Shown: positions 8,328 through 17,011 of the stretch, piece by piece
How positions within the stretch are numbered: position 1 is the first letter of the stretch
Layout: every line of letters begins with the position of its first letter
From: Jiangella ureilytica
Lineage (GTDB): Bacteria; Actinomycetota; Actinomycetes; Jiangellales; Jiangellaceae
Direction: 5' to 3'
Length of the DNA: 64,000 bases
Assembly: GCF_004348545.1 (NCBI RefSeq)
Contig: NZ_SMKL01000010.1
Coordinates: 1-64,000, forward strand
The notes under the pieces: model-generated
What the model saw: the letters and a program-made list of their open reading frames with translations, nothing else
The model's database searches: none
What the model was told of the DNA's origin: nothing
Made by a program: the position numbers and the translations under genes

Positions 8328-9188
8328 ATGTCCGGTCTCGTCTCGTGGATGCGCCGACATCGTCTCGCCGCATTCTTCGTCCTCGCCTACGCCCTGACAT
8401 GGTCGACGTGGCCGTTCCAGGCCGCGGGCCTCATGTCCGAGCCGATCATCGTGTCCACCGGCGCACTGATCGCCGCCCTGATCGTCATCGGTGTCACCGA
8501 GGGCCGGCCGGGCTGGCGGGACCTGGGACGAAGGATCGTGCGGTGGCGCGTCGCCTGGTACTGGTACGTGGTGGCGCTCGGGCTGCCGCTGCTGGTCCGC
8601 CTGGTCGCGACCGAGACGAACGTGGCACTCGGGGCAGCGGGCGTGCAGTGGGCCGAACTGTCATGGTCCGGGTTCGCCGCGGTGTTCGCGCTGCGGCTGG
8701 TGAACCCGCTCGAGGCACCGGTATCGGAAGAGCCCGCCTGGCGTGGTTACGCGCTGCCGCGCCAGCAGTCCACTCGGTCACCACTGGCCTCCGCGGTGAT
8801 CCTCGGCGTCCTGGTCGCCGGCTGGCACCTCCCGCTCGCTGTCAGCGGCGACCTGGGGCTGATCGGACTGCCCACAACGTTCTTCATCACCATCGTCTAC
8901 GTCTGGCTGTTCAACCACGCCGACGGCAGCGTCCTGCTGACGCTCGTCTTCCACGCGATGGAGGGAAGCATCTCCTACGGCGACCTCGGCTTCAGCGGAG
9001 CGGACGCGGAGCGCATGAACTGGATCTACGGGGTCTGCTGGTGGATCGTGGCTCTGGCGCTGATCGTCTTCGACCGGAGCGCCTGGCACGTGGCGCCCGG
9101 GTCGGCCCGATACCCAGTGCCCGCGTCCTCCGATCGGAGCGGACCGGGCTCGGACCGCACACCGACGACGATCGAGACCCGAGCGTAG
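8328..9188 (+). CDS. CPBP family intramembrane metalloprotease (CAAX/Abi type)
   Basis: 286 residues with about eight hydrophobic segments. The conserved motifs are in order: motif 1 EEPAWRGYALP (Glu134-Glu135, Arg139), motif 2 with His167 in AGWHLPL, and a later FNHADGS / VFHAMEG pair. These residues are the proposed metal-binding and catalytic set of the family. Members mature proteins or confer bacteriocin self-immunity. The start has GGAGGAG upstream. The C-terminal 35 residues are a soluble, Pro/Ser-rich tail. It sits directly after the small acidic protein; the substrate is unknown. Confidence 0.88.
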   Translation: MSGLVSWMRRHRLAAFFVLAYALTWSTWPFQAAGLMSEPIIVSTGALIAALIVIGVTEGRPGWRDLGRRIVRWRVAWYWYVVALGLPLLVRLVATETNVALGAAGVQWAELSWSGFAAVFALRLVNPLEAPVSEEPAWRGYALPRQQSTRSPLASAVILGVLVAGWHLPLAVSGDLGLIGLPTTFFITIVYVWLFNHADGSVLLTLVFHAMEGSISYGDLGFSGADAERMNWIYGVCWWIVALALIVFDRSAWHVAPGSARYPVPASSDRSGPGSDRTPTTIETRA

Positions 9189-9236
9189 GCGTCGTCGCGC
9201 GACGCACCGTTCCGACAGGCGACCGGGCGTCCGCGT

Positions 9237-9437
9237 TCATGGCCGGGGCGCCGTGGGCCCCCGCGCCGCCATCGTGGCGGGTGGTGGGCCGACCGGCAGC
9301 CTCAGCCGCCGCAGGCGCAGGCGCAGGCGCCAGGGCTCGCGTGCCGCGAGTGCGGCGGCGAGATGCCGCCGCTCCGGCGTGTCGGATTGGCGGACGAGCA
9401 GGTCGTGCTGGACCGCCACCATGTACAGGGTGTCCAT
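9237..9437 (-). CDS. Small basic hypothetical protein downstream of osmC-like gene
   Basis: 66 residues. The ATG at 9437 is preceded by AAGAGGAA, a good ribosome site, and it lies 68 bases after the OsmC-like gene on the same strand, so co-transcription is likely. The N-terminus MDTLYMVAVQHDLLVRQSD resembles short helical proteins common in actinobacteria, and the second half holds an LRLRLRRLRL tract encoded by a CGCAGG hexamer repeat (about 9308-9331). No function is known. It fills most of the 9189-9505 interval. Confidence 0.5.
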   Translation of the reverse strand: MDTLYMVAVQHDLLVRQSDTPERRHLAAALAAREPWRLRLRLRRLRLPVGPPPATMAARGPTAPRP

Positions 9438-9505
9438 GGATTCCTCTTCTCGATGGTGGTGCCGGCGCGATGGTCGAGTGCTCGCGCCGGCGTCCGGCAG
9501 GCGCG

Positions 9506-10075
9506 TCAGTCGGTGTCGACCTCGATGGCGACCGGGACCTGCCCGCTGATGACGTCGTAGACGGCGGACCGGGCACGGGACTGCTCGACGATCTCGCGCA
9601 GCTTCTCGGCGGGCGCATCGCCCTTGACGGTGAGCCGGACGGTGATCCGCTGGTAGCCGTTCCGGACGGTCGGGTCGAGCCCGAGGATGCCGTTGAGGTC
9701 GATGTCACCGGACACCGTGGATCGGACCTGCGTCAGCTGGATCCCGCGGGCGGCGGCGATGTTGGCCAGCCCCGCGGTGAGGCAGGACGCGAGCGCATGC
9801 AGGACGAACTCCACCGGGGTGGGTCCGTTGTCGCGTCCGACCAGCACGGCGGGGTGGTCGGCGTCGAACTGGAAGACACGCTCGTGCGTGCGCTCCTCGC
9901 CGGCGCCGAAGTATTCGTTGATCGTGCCGCGGCTGTGCGTGCCGGAGATCCACTCGTTCCGGGCACGGAACTGGAACGCGGCCGCCGCCGGTGCAGCCTT
10001 GACCGCGTCCAGCGTGGCGAACAGGGCGGCGGTGTCGACCCCGTTGCGGGTCGAGTCGTCGAGTGCCGTGGTCAT
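9506..10075 (-). CDS. OsmC family protein
   Basis: About 189 residues. The ATG at 10075 has AAGGAG ten bases ahead. OsmC/Ohr proteins use two cysteines to reduce organic hydroperoxides. Here the domain is clear (GPTPVEFVLHALASCLTAGL, with the conserved Cys), and the first cysteine of Ohr-type enzymes is not obvious: the strand segment holds NEYFGAGEERTH. This fits the YhfA-like OsmC branch rather than a full peroxidase. It follows the broken FAD monooxygenase gene on the same strand, 76 bases away. Confidence 0.85.
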   Translation of the reverse strand: MTTALDDSTRNGVDTAALFATLDAVKAAPAAAAFQFRARNEWISGTHSRGTINEYFGAGEERTHERVFQFDADHPAVLVGRDNGPTPVEFVLHALASCLTAGLANIAAARGIQLTQVRSTVSGDIDLNGILGLDPTVRNGYQRITVRLTVKGDAPAEKLREIVEQSRARSAVYDVISGQVPVAIEVDTD

Positions 10076-10151
10076 GTGCTGGTTCTCCTTCGATCGGGCA
10101 CCGCGCGGGCGCACGGTGCGGACAGGGCGCTCGCACTCGATGGCGAGCAGC

Positions 10152-11344
10152 TCAGGCCCGGGCGAGCTCACGCTCACCGGGGAGGGGTCGTGCGGCCAGC
10201 TCGGCCGACTGCTGGTCGATGGCCTGCCCGAGTTGCTTCTGCAGCTCGACGAACTCGGGTACCGGGGGATAGGCGGCCAGCGCACAGGTCAGCTCGAACA
10301 CGTCACGGAAGATCTGGTCGCGTGCGGACCGGTAGCCGGCCAGCGCGGCCGGTTCGTCCCGCCGACCCGACAGCGCAGCGTGCAGTGCGCCGGCGAGCAA
10401 CTCGGCGTCCCGGTACGCATCGCTCAGCCCATAGCCGGTCACCGCGTCCCGATGGACGGCGGCGTCTCCGACCAGCGCCCATCCCGGGCGGACGATTCGC
10501 GCACCAGGTTGGGCATGCGCAGCATGCCGGTCACGGGCGACGTGCGGCGGCCGCTGAGCAGACGCGCTGCCAGCTCGGGAGCGGCACGCTCCAGGAGCGC
10601 GGTGAAGGCCGCCGCGCGGGACGGCACCTGGCGGCGCGCGGCCTGCGCGTCGCGGGTCGGCGTACACACCCATACGCAGGCCTGACCGTGGTGGGTCGGG
10701 AACACGCCGGCGAGCGCCCGGTCAGCGGCGACGAGCTCGATGCCGTTCCACGGCAGGCCGTCGAAGTAGGCGTACTGTGCCGCACCGCCGTCGCCTCGAT
10801 GCTCGACCACCTTCGCGCCTACCGACCGGGCCACTCTGGACCCCAGCCCGTCCGCGCCGACCACGAACCGGGCGTCGAGCTCGACCGGGGCACCGGCGTC
10901 ATCGTGTCCATAGACCCCGAAGGCCCGTCCGCGATCATCCAGGCGCACGCCGTCGACGTTCACCCCGAACCGGACGTCGGCACCGGCGGCCGCCGCTGCC
11001 TCGGCCAGCACCGTGTCCAGCACGTTACGGCGGGGTGCGACCAGAACGTCCACGCCTGCCTTGTCCTTGACGCGACGGGTGACGGCTTCACCGGCAGTGG
11101 TGAACGTGACCTGGCGGATCGCCGGCGCACCGGTGGCCAGCACCTCATCGAGCAGGCCCCACCGGTGCAGCGCCAGCACGCCTGTCCGGGCGAGCTGGTG
11201 GGTCGACAGGGTGTCGGCCGGGAACACGACCCGGTCGACGACGACCACGTCGTGACCGAGCCGAGCGAGCAGCATCGCGGCGGCCGCGCCGGCGGCGCGA
11301 GCGCCGACGACGACCACGTCGTGGCGGTGGCGGTGCCTTGGCAT
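10152..11344 (-). pseudogene. FAD-dependent monooxygenase, interrupted by a one-base frameshift
   Basis: The N-terminal frame starts at ATG 11344 (GGGGGA ahead) with the dinucleotide-binding motif VVVGARAAGAAAAMLLARLG and runs normally to RMPNLVRE near 10499. The second FAD motif, PGWALVGDAA, and the rest of the protein continue in the next frame to 10152. One missing base at about 10496-10503 (CTGGTGCG then CGAATC) explains both. Joined, the protein would be about 397 residues, normal for UbiH/PHBH-like hydroxylases. It is divergent from the LuxR-ATPase regulator at 11512, which may control it. A sequencing error is as likely as true decay. Confidence 0.8.
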
Positions 11345-11511
11345 CGTGGTGAGTCCCCCTGGGCGTCGACGTCCGGCGGCCACTGCCGCCGTTTCGTCCT
11401 TGGAGACGAGCCTCGGTGGTCCCGGGCAGGGACACATCCGTGCGATCCACGGGTCTTTGCACGGACGCCGTGTCAGTACCGCGGGACGCCGGGCTGGAGC
11501 ACAATGCCTGA

Positions 11512-14052
11512 ATGGCAGGTCGCGAGGGTGGGCTAGGGGAGCAGCTGGCCCGCACCGGCGTGACCGAGCGCGAAGCGGAGGTGCTGGCCGCGGTCTCCGA
11601 GCGACTGCGCAACCGTGAGATTGCCGAGCGGCTGCACGTCTCGGTACGGACCGTGGAGAGCCACATCGCCGCGCTCATGCGCAAGCTCGGCGTCACCGAC
11701 CGCGCGGCGCTGGCCGAGATCGGTGTGGAGCTGCGCCGCGGCAGCGTCGATGGAGCGCTGCCCACGCCGCTCACCAGCCTCGTCGGCCGGACGAACGAAC
11801 TGGGCGAGCTGGCCGAGCTGCTCGGCACGCACCGCCTGGTGACACTCCTCGGGCCCGCCGGGGTGGGCAAGACCAGGCTCGCCCTGCACCTGACTGCGCA
11901 CCGGGCCGCGCAGGGGCCCGACGGTGCCCGACTCGCTGAGCTGGCATCGGCTGGGCCGGGCCTGGTCGGCGACACCGTAGCGCGGGCGTTGGGTGTCGTG
12001 CCGCAGCCGGGATGGTCGCTGCGCGACATCCTGCGCGAGGTGGCCGGCGGGATGCGCTGCCTGCTGCTGCTGGACAACTGCGAGCACGTCATCGCGGAGG
12101 CCGCCGAGATCGTCGCCGATCTCCTCACCGCGGGCAGGCTGCTGCGCGTGATCGCCACGAGCCGCGAACCGCTCGGCGTGCCCGGGGAGGTCACGTACCA
12201 GGTGCGTCCCCTGCCGACGCCTGCGCCGCAGGCCGCCGCCTCGGCCGCCGTCGCCGGAGCCTTCGACGCCGTTCGGCTGTTCGTCGAGCGCGCGGGCACG
12301 GTCGCACCCGGCTTCACGCTCACCGACGCCAACGCCGCGAGCGTCGCCGCGCTGTGCCAGCGCCTCGACGGGCTACCGCTCGCGATCGAGCTGGCCGCGT
12401 CCCGGGTTCGCAGCTTCGAGCCGGCCGACCTGGTCGATCACCTCGACCAACGCTTCGAACTCCTCTCCGGCGGAGCCCGGACCGCACCGCCGCGACAGCA
12501 GACGCTGCGCGGCGCCATCGACTGGAGCTACGAACTGCTGGACGACGCCGAACGGACGGTGTTCGACCGGCTCGGCGTGTTCCCCGCCGACTTCGACTAC
12601 GCGGCCGCCGAGGCGGTGTGCCGGGCGGACGGGCGTGGTGCGACGTCCATGATCGCGTTGCTGCCGAGTCTGGTGGACAAGTCCCTGGTGTCGACCATGG
12701 AGCGCGCGACGCGGCGCTACCGGTTGTTGGAGACGATCCGGTTGTACGCGGCCGAGCGCCTGACCGCTTCCGGAGCCGAACCCGCGACCAGGCGGCGGCA
12801 CGCCTCGCACTTCCTCGCTCTCGCCGAACAGGGCGCCGAGCGACTGCGCACCACGGACCAGCGGGTGTGGCTCGACCGGTTGAGCACGGAGCAGCCGAAT
12901 CTACGGGCCGCGCTCGACCACTGCATCGTCACCGGCGACATCGAATGCACCTGGCGGTGGATCGCCGCCCTGGAGCGGTTCTGGGACACCACCGGACAGC
13001 GCCGCGAGGCTCAGGCCTGGATCCAGCGAGTGCTGGCGATGGGTCACCCGCCCGCGGCTCGCGCGGCCGTGGCCGGAGTCGCCGCTGCCAGTGCGATCCT
13101 GCAACCATCGGACTCTCGAGCCGCCTTCGACCTGGCCCGCCGGGCCGCTGAGCTCGCCGTCGGCCTGGACGCGAAGACCCGGGCGCGGGCGGCGCGGGCC
13201 GTCGGCATGGGCGCGATCTGGGTCCAGGCGGATCTGGTGCTGCCCGCGTTGAACGAGGCGCTGATGCTGCTGGGCGACGATCATCCCTGGGAGACCGCAC
13301 TCACCATGCAGGCTCTGGCGCAGGCGTCCGGCGACCTCGCCGAGGCTCTTGCCTGGGGGCGACGCAGCGTGGCGTTGTTCCGTCGGGTCGGCGATCAGAT
13401 GTACGCGGCCAACGCGCTGTTCATCATGGCGCAGCGTGCGATGTACGCCGGCATCGCCGATGACGAGGTGCACGCGTGGCTGACGGAGAGTCAGGCCCTC
13501 GCCGCGGCAGCCGGCAGCGAAGGGGATCGGGTGCACGCGACGGTCGGCTTCGGGCAGCTCGCCTGGCTGCGTGGCGACCGGGAGCGTGCTTCCCAGCTGA
13601 TGGCGGGCTGCCTTCCGACGCTGCGCCGGCTCGGCGATCAGCGCTGCACGGGCCGAGCACTGTACATCCTCGGAGAACGGGCCTACGAGCAGCGCAGACT
13701 GGCCGACGCCGAGCGGTTGCTGAGCGCGAGCGTCGCCGCCATCGCGCTGGCCGGCCAGTCGTTCGTGCTCGTGCGAGCGCTGGAGTCCCTGGCCTCCGTG
13801 TACTCCGCGCAAGGTCGCTGGCGCCCTGCGGCCGTCATCCTCGGCACCGCGCGCACCGCACGTGAGTCGGCCAGCGCGCACATGCGGCCGATTCAGCCAC
13901 CGGACGAGGAGTTGCGCCGGTCGCTGGTGCGGGTTCTGGGGAGAGCAGAGTTCGATGCCGCCCGCGCCGAAGGCGAACGCCTGTCACCCACGCAGGCGCT
14001 GCGGATCGCGTCGCCCGACAAGCTCGACGAGGCGGCCGGGTCGATCGACTAG
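11512..14052 (+). CDS. Large regulator: N-terminal LuxR HTH, NB-ARC-like ATPase, TPR-like repeats
   Basis: 846 residues. The order is unusual compared with LAL/MalT proteins: the LuxR HTH is at the N-terminus (about 15-68, TEREAEVLAAVSERLRNREI then TVESHIAALMRKLGV). An AAA/NB-ARC-type ATPase follows, with Walker A GPAGVGKTR near residue 117 and Walker B LLLLDNCEH, and then a long helical region with TPR-like character to about 810. Such ATP-switch regulators activate transcription on sensing a small ligand. It is divergent from the FAD monooxygenase pseudogene with 167 bases between them, so it probably controls the monooxygenase-OsmC cluster. Confidence 0.85.
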   Translation: MAGREGGLGEQLARTGVTEREAEVLAAVSERLRNREIAERLHVSVRTVESHIAALMRKLGVTDRAALAEIGVELRRGSVDGALPTPLTSLVGRTNELGELAELLGTHRLVTLLGPAGVGKTRLALHLTAHRAAQGPDGARLAELASAGPGLVGDTVARALGVVPQPGWSLRDILREVAGGMRCLLLLDNCEHVIAEAAEIVADLLTAGRLLRVIATSREPLGVPGEVTYQVRPLPTPAPQAAASAAVAGAFDAVRLFVERAGTVAPGFTLTDANAASVAALCQRLDGLPLAIELAASRVRSFEPADLVDHLDQRFELLSGGARTAPPRQQTLRGAIDWSYELLDDAERTVFDRLGVFPADFDYAAAEAVCRADGRGATSMIALLPSLVDKSLVSTMERATRRYRLLETIRLYAAERLTASGAEPATRRRHASHFLALAEQGAERLRTTDQRVWLDRLSTEQPNLRAALDHCIVTGDIECTWRWIAALERFWDTTGQRREAQAWIQRVLAMGHPPAARAAVAGVAAASAILQPSDSRAAFDLARRAAELAVGLDAKTRARAARAVGMGAIWVQADLVLPALNEALMLLGDDHPWETALTMQALAQASGDLAEALAWGRRSVALFRRVGDQMYAANALFIMAQRAMYAGIADDEVHAWLTESQALAAAAGSEGDRVHATVGFGQLAWLRGDRERASQLMAGCLPTLRRLGDQRCTGRALYILGERAYEQRRLADAERLLSASVAAIALAGQSFVLVRALESLASVYSAQGRWRPAAVILGTARTARESASAHMRPIQPPDEELRRSLVRVLGRAEFDAARAEGERLSPTQALRIASPDKLDEAAGSID

Positions 14053-14199
14053 GGGCGGCCATCGCGCTCTTCGCGCGGCTCTCGTCTGCGGAACGGATCA
14101 TTGACTCCGCCGTCGGCGTGGCCGCCGTGACCGACGCCTTCGCCGACCCCGGCAACGCCGCACCTGTGACGTGATGAAGCCCAGCTCCGAGCGGGGCCA

Positions 14200-14715
14200 T
14201 CAGACCTGCGTCTCGCCTGTACTCGTCGATGCGGTCGTGCGCTCCGCGACAGAGCTGCCATGGATGGTGCCCCGCTCGATCCCGGCCTCGATGAGGTCGA
14301 GCATGTCGTCGACGCCCCGCCTGGAGGCGTCCGGATCGGCGGGCCCGGGCCAGCTGACGAACTCGTAGGTGAGGTCCACGTCGCCGTCGGGTGCGTCGGC
14401 CAGGGTGACGGTGACCAGCTCGCGTGGTTCGTCGAACCGGAGGACGACCCGGTGCGGCGGATCGAGCTCGGCATAGGTGAAGCCGAAGGGGATCTCGGTC
14501 CCGTCGGTGTCGGAGATCATCACCGCGTCCAACCGCCCGCCCGGCCGGGCGTCGACCCGCATCCGGTCGGCGGGCGTGTGGTAGCCGGGCACGACGAACC
14601 ACTGCTCGAGGTTGCGGGGCTCGACGAAGGCGGCGTAGACGAGCTTGGCGCTGGTGTGGAGGCGGCGGTGCACGGTGAACCCGCCGCTGGAGCCTTCTGG
14701 GGGTGTCTCGGACAT
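14200..14715 (-). CDS. SRPBCC (AHSA1-like) domain protein
   Basis: About 171 residues; the ATG at 14715 has AAAGGAG ahead. The Bet v1-like START fold is seen in TVHRRLHTSAKLVYAAFVEP and the WF(V) segment after it, the G-G-R/TEIPFGFTY strands and a C-terminal helix near DDMLDLIEAGIERG. These proteins bind hydrophobic ligands or act as Hsp90 co-chaperone-like factors; no catalytic residue can be assigned. It is 20 bases downstream of the dihydrofolate-reductase-like gene and clearly in the same operon, a pairing often seen in actinobacteria. Confidence 0.85.
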   Translation of the reverse strand: MSETPPEGSSGGFTVHRRLHTSAKLVYAAFVEPRNLEQWFVVPGYHTPADRMRVDARPGGRLDAVMISDTDGTEIPFGFTYAELDPPHRVVLRFDEPRELVTVTLADAPDGDVDLTYEFVSWPGPADPDASRRGVDDMLDLIEAGIERGTIHGSSVAERTTASTSTGETQV

Positions 14716-14735
14716 GGGTGCTCCTTTCGGGCTGG

Positions 14736-15299
14736 TCAGCTGCCGGGGTTGCGGAGGGTGAGGACGACGACGCCGGAGGCGAGCGTCCGGGTACCTGTCA
14801 GGTCGAGCTTCTTGGTGAGGCCCTGATGGAGCACGAGATCGCTCTCGTCGCCGACACCGGCCAGATGGGGGTGGACCCACAGGTGCAGCTCGTCGAGCAG
14901 GTCCGCCTCGAGCAGAGCCTTGGCCACCGGACCGTAGCCGTGCATGAGGATGGGTGCGTCGTCCTCGGCGCGCAGCGCGCGGATGCTCTGGACCAGCTCG
15001 CCGTCGAGGACCTCGGTGTTGGCCCACGCCGGTTGCCCGAGCGTGGTCGACGCGACGAGCTTGGGCATGGCGTTGATCGCGTCGGCGTACGCGCCGTCCC
15101 TGTCCGGCCATGTGGCCGCGTACACCTCGTAGGTCTTGCGGCCCATGAGCAGCGCGCCCGCGGCACGCAACTGCTCCAGGGCCAGCGCGTCGGACTCGTC
15201 GTCGACGTAGTCGTAGTGCCACTTCTCCATGTGGTTGACCACGCCGTCCAGGCTGACGAACGCGGAGGCGCTGATGGTCCTGCCGATACGTGCGGTCAC
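14736..15299 (-). CDS. Dihydrofolate reductase / RibD C-terminal-like protein
   Basis: About 187 residues. GTG 15299 is chosen for AAGGAG ten bases ahead; the frame is open upstream but through non-coding-looking DNA. The RibD_C fold is seen: ISASAFVSLDGVV at the start, LLMGRKTYEVYAATWP in the nucleotide-binding loop, and a late HLWVHPHLAG strand with a G-rich turn before it. It most likely binds NADPH and reduces an unknown substrate; members are not true folate enzymes. It heads the operon with the SRPBCC gene. The stretch upstream (15377-15481) carries repeated CTGTKTC motifs that look regulatory. Confidence 0.85.
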   Translation of the reverse strand: MTARIGRTISASAFVSLDGVVNHMEKWHYDYVDDESDALALEQLRAAGALLMGRKTYEVYAATWPDRDGAYADAINAMPKLVASTTLGQPAWANTEVLDGELVQSIRALRAEDDAPILMHGYGPVAKALLEADLLDELHLWVHPHLAGVGDESDLVLHQGLTKKLDLTGTRTLASGVVVLTLRNPGS

Positions 15300-15376
15300 T
15301 GCCTCTACTCCTTCTCGTGGCGACCTGCCGCCGCCTTCGCGTGAGCCGGCGGAGGCGAGGCGCAGGCCTTCCGAAT

Positions 15377-15481
15377 CTGTGTCCGCCGGCCAACTGTTTC
15401 CGACTGAAGCCAACTGTGTCCTATGGATACTGTTTCCGCAAGACTCAATTTTGCCGGCGCTTGCCGTCGGAGCTGTGTCGA
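15377..15481. promoter_or_regulatory. Cluster of CTGTKTC direct repeats in an AT-richer intergenic patch
   Basis: Five copies of CTGTGTC/CTGTTTC start at 15377, 15394, 15414, 15430 and 15473, four of them followed by C or CG and three preceded by CAA or ATA. Spacing is 17, 20, 16 and 43 bases. The patch is visibly less GC-rich than its surroundings and lies 80-180 bases upstream of the dihydrofolate-reductase-like start, so it is probably the operon's promoter and binding sites for a regulator. The rest of 15300-15633 holds only the hairpin at 15568-15595. Confidence 0.45.
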
Positions 15482-15567
15482 GATCGACGCGACGTCGGCG
15501 TGGTCTTCGGATCAGATAGAGCATCTCGCCGAGGCGAGCTGTGAGAGACAACGTCGGGCAATGTGAA

Positions 15568-15595
15568 CCCCCACCAGCATGTCCGCTGGTGGGGG
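15568..15595 (-). terminator. Hairpin after the secernin-like peptidase gene
   Basis: A perfect 11-bp stem, CCCCCACCAGC with loop ATGTCC and GCTGGTGGGGG, lies 38 bases beyond the stop at 15634. It is a likely factor-independent terminator without a T-run for the gntR-peptidase operon. Confidence 0.65.
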
Positions 15596-15633
15596 CTGGC
15601 CGAGTGCGCTCCTCGCGCAGCAGGAACCCGGCG

Positions 15634-16980
15634 TCAGGACGACTCGAGCAGGCCGGCGATGCCCGCGGCGGGTGGCGATGCCGGCGAGGCGCCGTCGCCG
15701 TTGGCGGTGATGGTGTGCTCGTGCTGCAGCTGCGCGACAGTGAGCTCGAGGATCAGCCGGTCGCGGCGCTCCATGACCTCCGCCATCAGCAGGGTCAGCT
15801 CGTCGGGGCCGAGCCGGCCGCCGGCGGGCAGCCGCCGCTGGATCGGCGCCCAGGCCGCCTGGGCCATGGGGGTGAGCAGGACCGGCCCGCGGTCGGTGAC
15901 GTACTGGAGTTCGCGCATGGCCCACCAGGCGGAGTCGTGGCTGGGATGCTCGTCGCCGGTCTCCAGTACCGGGGGCAGCGGCTGCCCGACGGTGATCGGC
16001 AGGAAGATGCCCGTGCAGGGCGTGGCCATGCTGGTCCAGGCGACGGGCGGCAGCGCATCGGCCGCCAGCTCCACCACCATGCTCGCGGCGGTCGACCCCT
16101 GCGCGATGCCGGGGTGCAGGCAGACGGTGCGCTGCAGCGGCGTCCCGTCGGGCGGCGGGGCGTTCACAGTGCCGGACGCGAAGTGGTCGCGCAGGTAGCG
16201 CATGAGGTCCGGCACGCTGAACTCGTCGTTGCCGGCGAGCAGGCGGCAGCCGACGCCGTAGCGCGGCTCCGTCCACGGACGCGACTCGCGGTCCTCGTAA
16301 GCGGCGCGGAAGTCGAGCTTCGTCGCCGCGGGCGCGGTCCAGTACCCCATCTCGCGCGCGTGTTCCTCCAGGCCATCGGAGCACTCGTCCCAGTCGTCCT
16401 CGATCGTCACGAGATTCGCGATGACGGCGCCGCGGGTGGTCCGGCGGGCCACCCAGTGCCGCCGCGAGGTCTCGATGACCCAGGCCTCGGTGGCGTCGGC
16501 GACGATGAAGCTGTTGTGGTAGCGGCGGTCCGTACCGTAAGCGGCGGAGCCGCCCTGGCCGTGGCGCTCCAGCAGCTCGGTGATGACGCGCTTGGCCTCC
16601 GCCGCGGTGGCACCGCGCTCCAGGCCGAGGCGGACGAGGTCCATGCCGAGCAGTCCGGTCTCCGGCACCGGATCGTGCGTGTAGATGGCCTCGTTGCCGA
16701 TCGCCACCCCGGCCTCGTTGACGCCGTGCTCGAAGCCCCACAGCCACCAGGGCCGGCTTCCGAGGACGGCGAGCGTGCGCGGCGCCTGGGGGATGGTGAG
16801 GTACTGGCACCGCACCGTGGATCCGGGCTCGTGCACGGCGGCCGGCACGTGGGTGAGGGGCTGGCACTCGAGGCCCGGCCGGTCGCTGTTCTTGGCGAAG
16901 ATCGCGCGGCGGTCGCCGGGCGGTCCGGTGAAGGCCACCATGGTGTCGCACGACGACAGGTAGCGGGAGTGATCGGCCAC
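15634..16980 (-). CDS. Secernin-like peptidase, family C69
   Basis: 448 residues. The N-terminal segment SSCDTMVAF gives the catalytic cysteine (Cys11), followed by the family signature AKNSDRPGLECQP and later VNEAGVAIGNEAI. C69 enzymes are N-terminal-nucleophile hydrolases; bacterial members are dipeptidases, while secernins have unclear roles. Having the cysteine ten residues in suggests processing, as in other Ntn hydrolases, or a secernin-type unprocessed form. The GTG start has GAGGAGG nine bases ahead. It lies 31 bases after the GntR gene and shares its operon, so it is probably controlled together with the facing ABC transporter. Confidence 0.85.
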   Translation of the reverse strand: MADHSRYLSSCDTMVAFTGPPGDRRAIFAKNSDRPGLECQPLTHVPAAVHEPGSTVRCQYLTIPQAPRTLAVLGSRPWWLWGFEHGVNEAGVAIGNEAIYTHDPVPETGLLGMDLVRLGLERGATAAEAKRVITELLERHGQGGSAAYGTDRRYHNSFIVADATEAWVIETSRRHWVARRTTRGAVIANLVTIEDDWDECSDGLEEHAREMGYWTAPAATKLDFRAAYEDRESRPWTEPRYGVGCRLLAGNDEFSVPDLMRYLRDHFASGTVNAPPPDGTPLQRTVCLHPGIAQGSTAASMVVELAADALPPVAWTSMATPCTGIFLPITVGQPLPPVLETGDEHPSHDSAWWAMRELQYVTDRGPVLLTPMAQAAWAPIQRRLPAGGRLGPDELTLLMAEVMERRDRLILELTVAQLQHEHTITANGDGASPASPPAAGIAGLLESS

Positions 16981-17011
16981 GGCTCGGGTCCTCCTCGAAG
17001 GCGGGGATGGG

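Noticed and set aside
9300-9335. CGCAGG hexamer repeat as a regulatory element
   Set aside because: It lies inside the small basic protein gene and is explained by its LRLRLRR coding sequence.
10490-10510. Programmed ribosomal frameshift in the FAD monooxygenase gene
   Set aside because: No slippery heptamer or downstream structure was seen; a simple indel or sequencing error is more likely.
8102-11536. Very long plus-strand open frame crossing several genes
   Set aside because: It runs antisense to or out of frame with the CPBP, OsmC and monooxygenase genes and its product is a low-complexity Arg/Pro/Gly chain; high GC content produces such stop-free frames.
14055-14174. Short plus-strand stretch reading like a protein end after the LuxR-ATPase stop (AIALFARLSSAERIIDSAVG)
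   Set aside because: It has no start codon in frame and no recognised family; too short to call even as a remnant.
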